From Psilocybe azurescens (lineage: Eukaryota > Basidiomycota > Agaricomycetes > Agaricales > Agrocybaceae): a stretch of 64,000 nt of DNA. The stretch covers positions 124,001-188,000 of the forward strand of contig JAJIRX010000537.1 of NCBI GenBank assembly GCA_023853785.1. The letters are read 5' to 3'. Positions 60,398 through 64,000 of the stretch are shown here, one piece after another. The notes under the pieces are model-generated. The model was not told the origin of the DNA. It made no database searches and was given only the letters and a program-made list of their open reading frames with translations. Position 1 is the stretch's first letter; every line of letters begins with the position of its first letter. The translations under genes were made by a program, and so were the position numbers.

Positions 60398-62528
60398 TTA
60401 GATCAAATGGAACACCCGTACGTCCTTCGGTTTTGCCTTTTTCACTGCTTTTCCTTCCATGATCCCGTGCAAATAACACTCTCCTATTAGCTCCCAGCAA
60501 TCATTCTCTTGGGGTCGTAAAACAAACGGGACTTCACCTCCTTGTAAGACACATACAACATCTCCTGGCCTACTCTCATCAGGAGCCATACCCAGAAACC
60601 CACGATCCGTAATAATGAACGCCCTTTCCAATGCTAAAATCGCCATTCTACCTTGAAAGAGGCACATCTCCCAGAACAATGGAGACTGTATATTGAAATC
60701 GGCGGGAACAGGACGTCGTTTTGTGAGTATTTCATAGGAAATATTGGCGTTTGTGGGTGGCAATATAAGACCGTTTGATCCTCGAAAGCGATTACCAATG
60801 AGTGTCTTCCAGAATGCTCTATAGCGACCCTCGGAAGTTCTGTACGGGTTTGACTTGTGGGCAGCGACTTGCCGTTCCCATTGGCGACTAGCTTCGAGTA
60901 ATCTTAGCTCGTCGGCTAATGTGGAATGTAACTCCCAGTCGAGATAGATACTGTCAGATTCTCGGTGGATTTGGTTTTGAGGGGCAGGATCGGCGAAAGA
61001 TATTGTATCCCACAGTATGCCTCGTGCAATAAGAACGTCGCGATTGTCGGATAGAGCCGCGCATATGGTAGGTCCAGAGAGGCTCTCATATTCTTGATCC
61101 TGAGGAAAGAATCGGGACGAAAGTCGTAAAAATAATGACATGACGATGGGTGGTAGCCGGCTCAAATACGGATGAATAAGGCGCATCCACGATGTATAAT
61201 CGTCGTTTGCGTGGAAATTCGACGCCCTAAGCCCTTCGGATAGCTGACTAAAACCGTGACTGGAGAAATCTGGCACCCAAGACGGTAAAATCATTGTCTT
61301 GCGACTGGATCTCTGTACAAATTGGAGTGGCTGGAGGTGGTTCTGAGATGTTATCACATATTCCACAGCATCTTTGTAGACCTCTCCGTCTGTTTTTTTG
61401 CTGTGTATAATCCACCTTAATGGCCCCTCTTTCGGAGGTGGTACAAAGGCCCAATATACCATACACTTTGTCTCGTGGCATAGTGGAACTGAAAGGAAGT
61501 GTTTGTTTTATCCCCTCCCACAAGTCTATGCCATTGAAAGATTGTACCACTATCTTCATAAAGGGCCAAGTTCCAAGAAGTTTGTAAAACGGTATCGTTG
61601 GAGGGATAAAAGTCCACCTAGATGTCGTTTTATACTGATCTCCAAAGGCGAGATCGTTCCTTAGCCTGCGTCGAATCAGATGTTCTTTGAGAGCAAGTCG
61701 ATGAAATGTTTCAAAGGGGATCTCTTGATGACCACATTTAACGATAATGTCTTTGGAAAGAAACACTTCCTGAATAACCCAGACTCGGCTCCACCAAGAA
61801 CGCGCGAAAAGAGCCTGGAGAGCAGTCCACGGTGGCGAGAGATCCTCTATTTTAAATGTAGGATCCGTCACCTTGATACTATCAGTCCCAGCAATGAAGT
61901 CAATAGCTTTCTCGCTTTCATCCGCTGCAGGACCCAGCCAGACGAAAGTGGTCTTAGCTTGCGTGTAGATCTTGCGCATGAGGTTGACCTGGTGTTCCTT
62001 TTCCTCGTTATCGCCTTGATTAATACAGACGGCATCCACCCAGATTACCAAGGGCAAGCTAGGATGCCGTAGATGTTGCAATGCTGATTCGAGGTTGGGC
62101 GTAACTGAAACGCGATGGCCATCGATGACAATGGTTGGAGGGTGGGAGCGAGTTTGTTCGGCTCGATCACGCAAATATTGTATTATACCACGATATGTCC
62201 ATAGCGAGGCGCTGCGACGTATAGGCGAACCCCATGTGTACGAGAGCGCGGTATAACATGGGTCCCGTGCCAGAGAAACCACGGCCAACGAGCAATCGAT
62301 ACCCTCGGAACCTTGTCCAGGATTGAGGACAAGCAAACGAATGCAATCCCGGGTAGAGTCAAGTGGGAGATACAAGGGTATATCCACAGGGTTGAAGGAC
62401 GTCTTCCTGTGGTTAAAACGAGGCTGCTGGGGTGCCAGATAGTGGCTACTGGGTTTCAGGAATCCATCATACTTGCGAGAAGAAACAATCGCAAATGCAA
62501 AGGAGGAGACACCCCAGAATGCGGCCAT
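60398..62528 (-). pseudogene. HET-domain protein, right-arm copy, frameshifted
   Basis: Copy of the left HET gene from the same start (MAAFWGVSSFAFAIVSSRK) to the same stop, but broken into two overlapping frames. The tract after DYTQQ has seven A (T at 61393-61399 on the plus strand) where the left copy has six (10973-10978). The HET domain itself lies upstream of the break and is complete, so a truncated protein of about 426 residues could be made. A homopolymer sequencing error is an alternative explanation. Confidence 0.85.
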
Positions 62529-62551
62529 CGACGAACATGAAAGTTGAACGT

Positions 62552-62765
62552 TGTGACAGTGAGATCCGGCAGGGATCTCGCAGGAGAATATAGCAGGCAG
62601 GCAGGCACAACAGATTAGATAGGATCGATAGATTAGACAGGATCTTGTAGACTACGGACTAGACCGGGGTGGCTGTGCTTGAGGGAAGCAGACCACGACG
62701 CGTCCACGTACAGAGAACACGAATCCATAGGCTGACGTCCCATCAGACCGGATTGGACTGTCCCA
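62552..62765 (+). mobile_element. Probable 5' LTR of a Ty3/Gypsy-like element
   Basis: It begins TGTGAC exactly where the inverted-arm similarity ends and closes with CCCA two bases before a primer-binding-like site. Near its start is a perfect 7-bp inverted repeat, GAGATCC-GGCAG-GGATCTC. The partner 3' LTR is not in the window, so the call rests on position, TG...CA ends and the gag frame downstream. Confidence 0.5.
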
Positions 62766-62767
62766 TC

Positions 62768-62785
62768 TGGTGACAACAGAGCGAC
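62768..62785 (+). other. Primer-binding-site-like sequence
   Basis: TGGTGACAACAGAGCGAC begins two bases after the proposed LTR end. A start of TGG is expected because tRNA primers end in CCA. The tRNA was not identified. Confidence 0.35.
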
Positions 62786-62933
62786 TTCTACCCTGCCATC
62801 CATCGATTACAGCACAGATCCACAGATAAACTGAGAACAAGACAAGACAGATTTCCCCCCCAAAACAAACCAAAACCACGAACCACCGAAATCAGGAAAT
62901 TCTTTTGAAAGACGCTCAACAATTTCCACAATT

Positions 62934-63530
62934 ATGCTACCAAACACTGGGGCTTGGATCAGGCTAGGCCCATGCCAGTCTATTGCTGACATTGAACAGG
63001 ACATTTACGACTGTTATCTACTCTCAATCCATGACAGCAGCTCCGAAACCATACCCAGTACACCAACATCAGAATCAGACTTAACAGAGTCTACCCTTTC
63101 CAACTATTCTACACCATCATACGAAGGCACCTGGTCCCCTGCTATCTGGACACCACCAGAAATCTCACGAGCGCACCCAACCCTTTCATTCCCCATCCCA
63201 AATCTTGATCTGGACAAATCTGACATGTCAGACACCAACAGTAATTTCTTTACAGGGAAACCCAAGGACCAAGACCCTCAGGACTTCTTGAATCGTGTGG
63301 AATGTCTTGTCCTTATGAAAACAGGTATGACCAATGACAAGAAGATCAAGTACTTTGGACTCTCGTTGAAAGCAAACTCCCCTGCAGCAGCCTGGTTCAC
63401 TACCCTCACTACTGCAGAGAAAACAACACTCACAACAATTCAGTCAGCCATCGGCAAAACCGACAAAACCAAATATTACATTGTGGCCTATATAAGGCAA
63501 GTCGATCATTTTGAGGCTATATATGGGTGA
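62934..63530 (+). pseudogene. Truncated retrotransposon Gag protein
   Basis: A 198-residue frame. After a Ser/Thr/Pro-rich N-terminus it shows the Gag capsid-like signature of basidiomycete Ty3/Gypsy elements: FFTGKPKDQDPQDFLNRVE (about residues 102-120), KKIKYFGLSLKANSPAAAWF and TTLTTAEKTTLTTIQSAI. The usual continuation (the W-P block, zinc knuckle, protease) is missing: the last about 25 residues do not look like Gag, and no pol motifs follow to the window end. The element is therefore truncated or rearranged near 63,460. Confidence 0.62.
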
Positions 63531-64000
63531 TTGAAACCTTTGTGTGTCTTTGGAAAGTCATCAAAACATTGTATTACATTACTATGTCCAATAATTATTC
63601 TAGTATTTTGAACTGGTCAAGTAAGAATTAAGGCACTATTAAATTTAAGCAAAATATTTGTTCGACTTTACTTTCAGCAGTAATTTTTGGTGGACCATTG
63701 AGGTATGTTGCATTTTTTGACAACCTTTTCTGTGTTCTTGTAATTTACCATAAGCATAAGATTTATATGTTAAGTACACTAAACATTGGTGCGTGATTTA
63801 ATTGTATGTCAATTATTTGTATTGTTTGTAACGTGTACTTATCCTGGCAAGAATTGAGCCTATTTGGGGTGAATCAGTGAGTCAGCGTCTCATCGGGCCA
63901 CACTCAGTGGCACTGTGTGTTACGACAAGTCTTTTTTCTTTTTTCTTTTCTCTTTTTCTTTTTCTTTTCTTTTCCTTTTCTTTGTCATCTTTCACATCAT
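63531..64000. other. Flank beyond the gag remnant
   Basis: AT-rich sequence without a recognisable frame, ending in a polypyrimidine tract (TTTTCTTTTC-type units, about 63,930-63,990) that runs toward the window edge. Confidence 0.4.

Larger units (their letters stand above)
50795..62551. repeat. Right arm of large inverted duplication
   Basis: Reverse-complement counterpart of about 9,815-22,920, shorter by about 1.3 kb because of two main deletions. The outer end coincides to the base with a probable LTR starting TGTGAC at 62552. It carries STE3, hydrolase, fragment, uncharacterised gene, Helitron terminus, P450 and HET copies in that order. Confidence 0.95.

Overview
The window looks like nuclear DNA of an Agaricomycete (mushroom-forming basidiomycete). 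The evidence is dense short GT-AG introns of about 50-80 bp, a STE3-type pheromone receptor of the basidiomycete kind, a HET-domain protein, cytochromes P450 with many small exons, a secreted type-B carboxylesterase, a fungal multi-pass membrane protein and a truncated Ty3/Gypsy-like gag. No rRNA, tRNA or CRISPR array was found.

The dominant structure is a very large inverted duplication. A left arm (about 9,815-22,920) and a right arm (about 50,795-62,551) carry the same genes in mirror order around a spacer of about 28 kb. From outside to inside the order is: HET-domain protein, P450, a Helitron 3' end, an uncharacterised gene, a small gene fragment, an alpha/beta-hydrolase, and a STE3 pheromone receptor. 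Copies of an allorecognition-type gene (HET) and a mating-recognition-type gene (STE3) therefore sit together in one palindrome. Decay is asymmetric. On the left, HET and STE3 are intact and the hydrolase is full length. On the right, HET is frameshifted, STE3 is broken several times and the hydrolase has lost its start codon and its 3' half. Both P450 copies are broken by different lesions. Two features survive better on the right: the open C-terminal frame of the uncharacterised gene, and 54 bp of the small fragment.

Layout. 0-2.2 kb: weakly supported coding exons. 2.7-5.1 kb: secreted carboxylesterase (-). 7.0-9.1 kb: beta-lactamase-like serine hydrolase (+), divergent from the esterase. 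9.8-22.9 kb: left arm. Spacer: a third, apparently intact P450 (26.7-29.3 kb, -), a long gene-poor stretch (29.3-41 kb) with a strong-looking core promoter at 35.5 kb, a hammerhead-like motif at 35.9 kb and nested direct repeats at 36.1-37.2 kb, then a GC-rich bHLH transcription factor gene (41.4-43.5 kb) and a multi-pass membrane protein gene (45.7-47.0 kb). 50.8-62.55 kb: right arm. 62.55-63.5 kb: a probable LTR, a primer-binding-like site and truncated gag; the LTR starts exactly where the match between the arms stops.

The most noteworthy points are the HET/STE3 palindrome with its unequal decay, a patch of concentrated divergence inside the otherwise near-identical HET copies, the LTR sitting exactly at the arm boundary (so the palindrome may continue outside the window), and the Helitron terminus inside both arms. 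All homology calls are from motif recognition by eye; exon boundaries are inferred from GT-AG signals and frame continuity.
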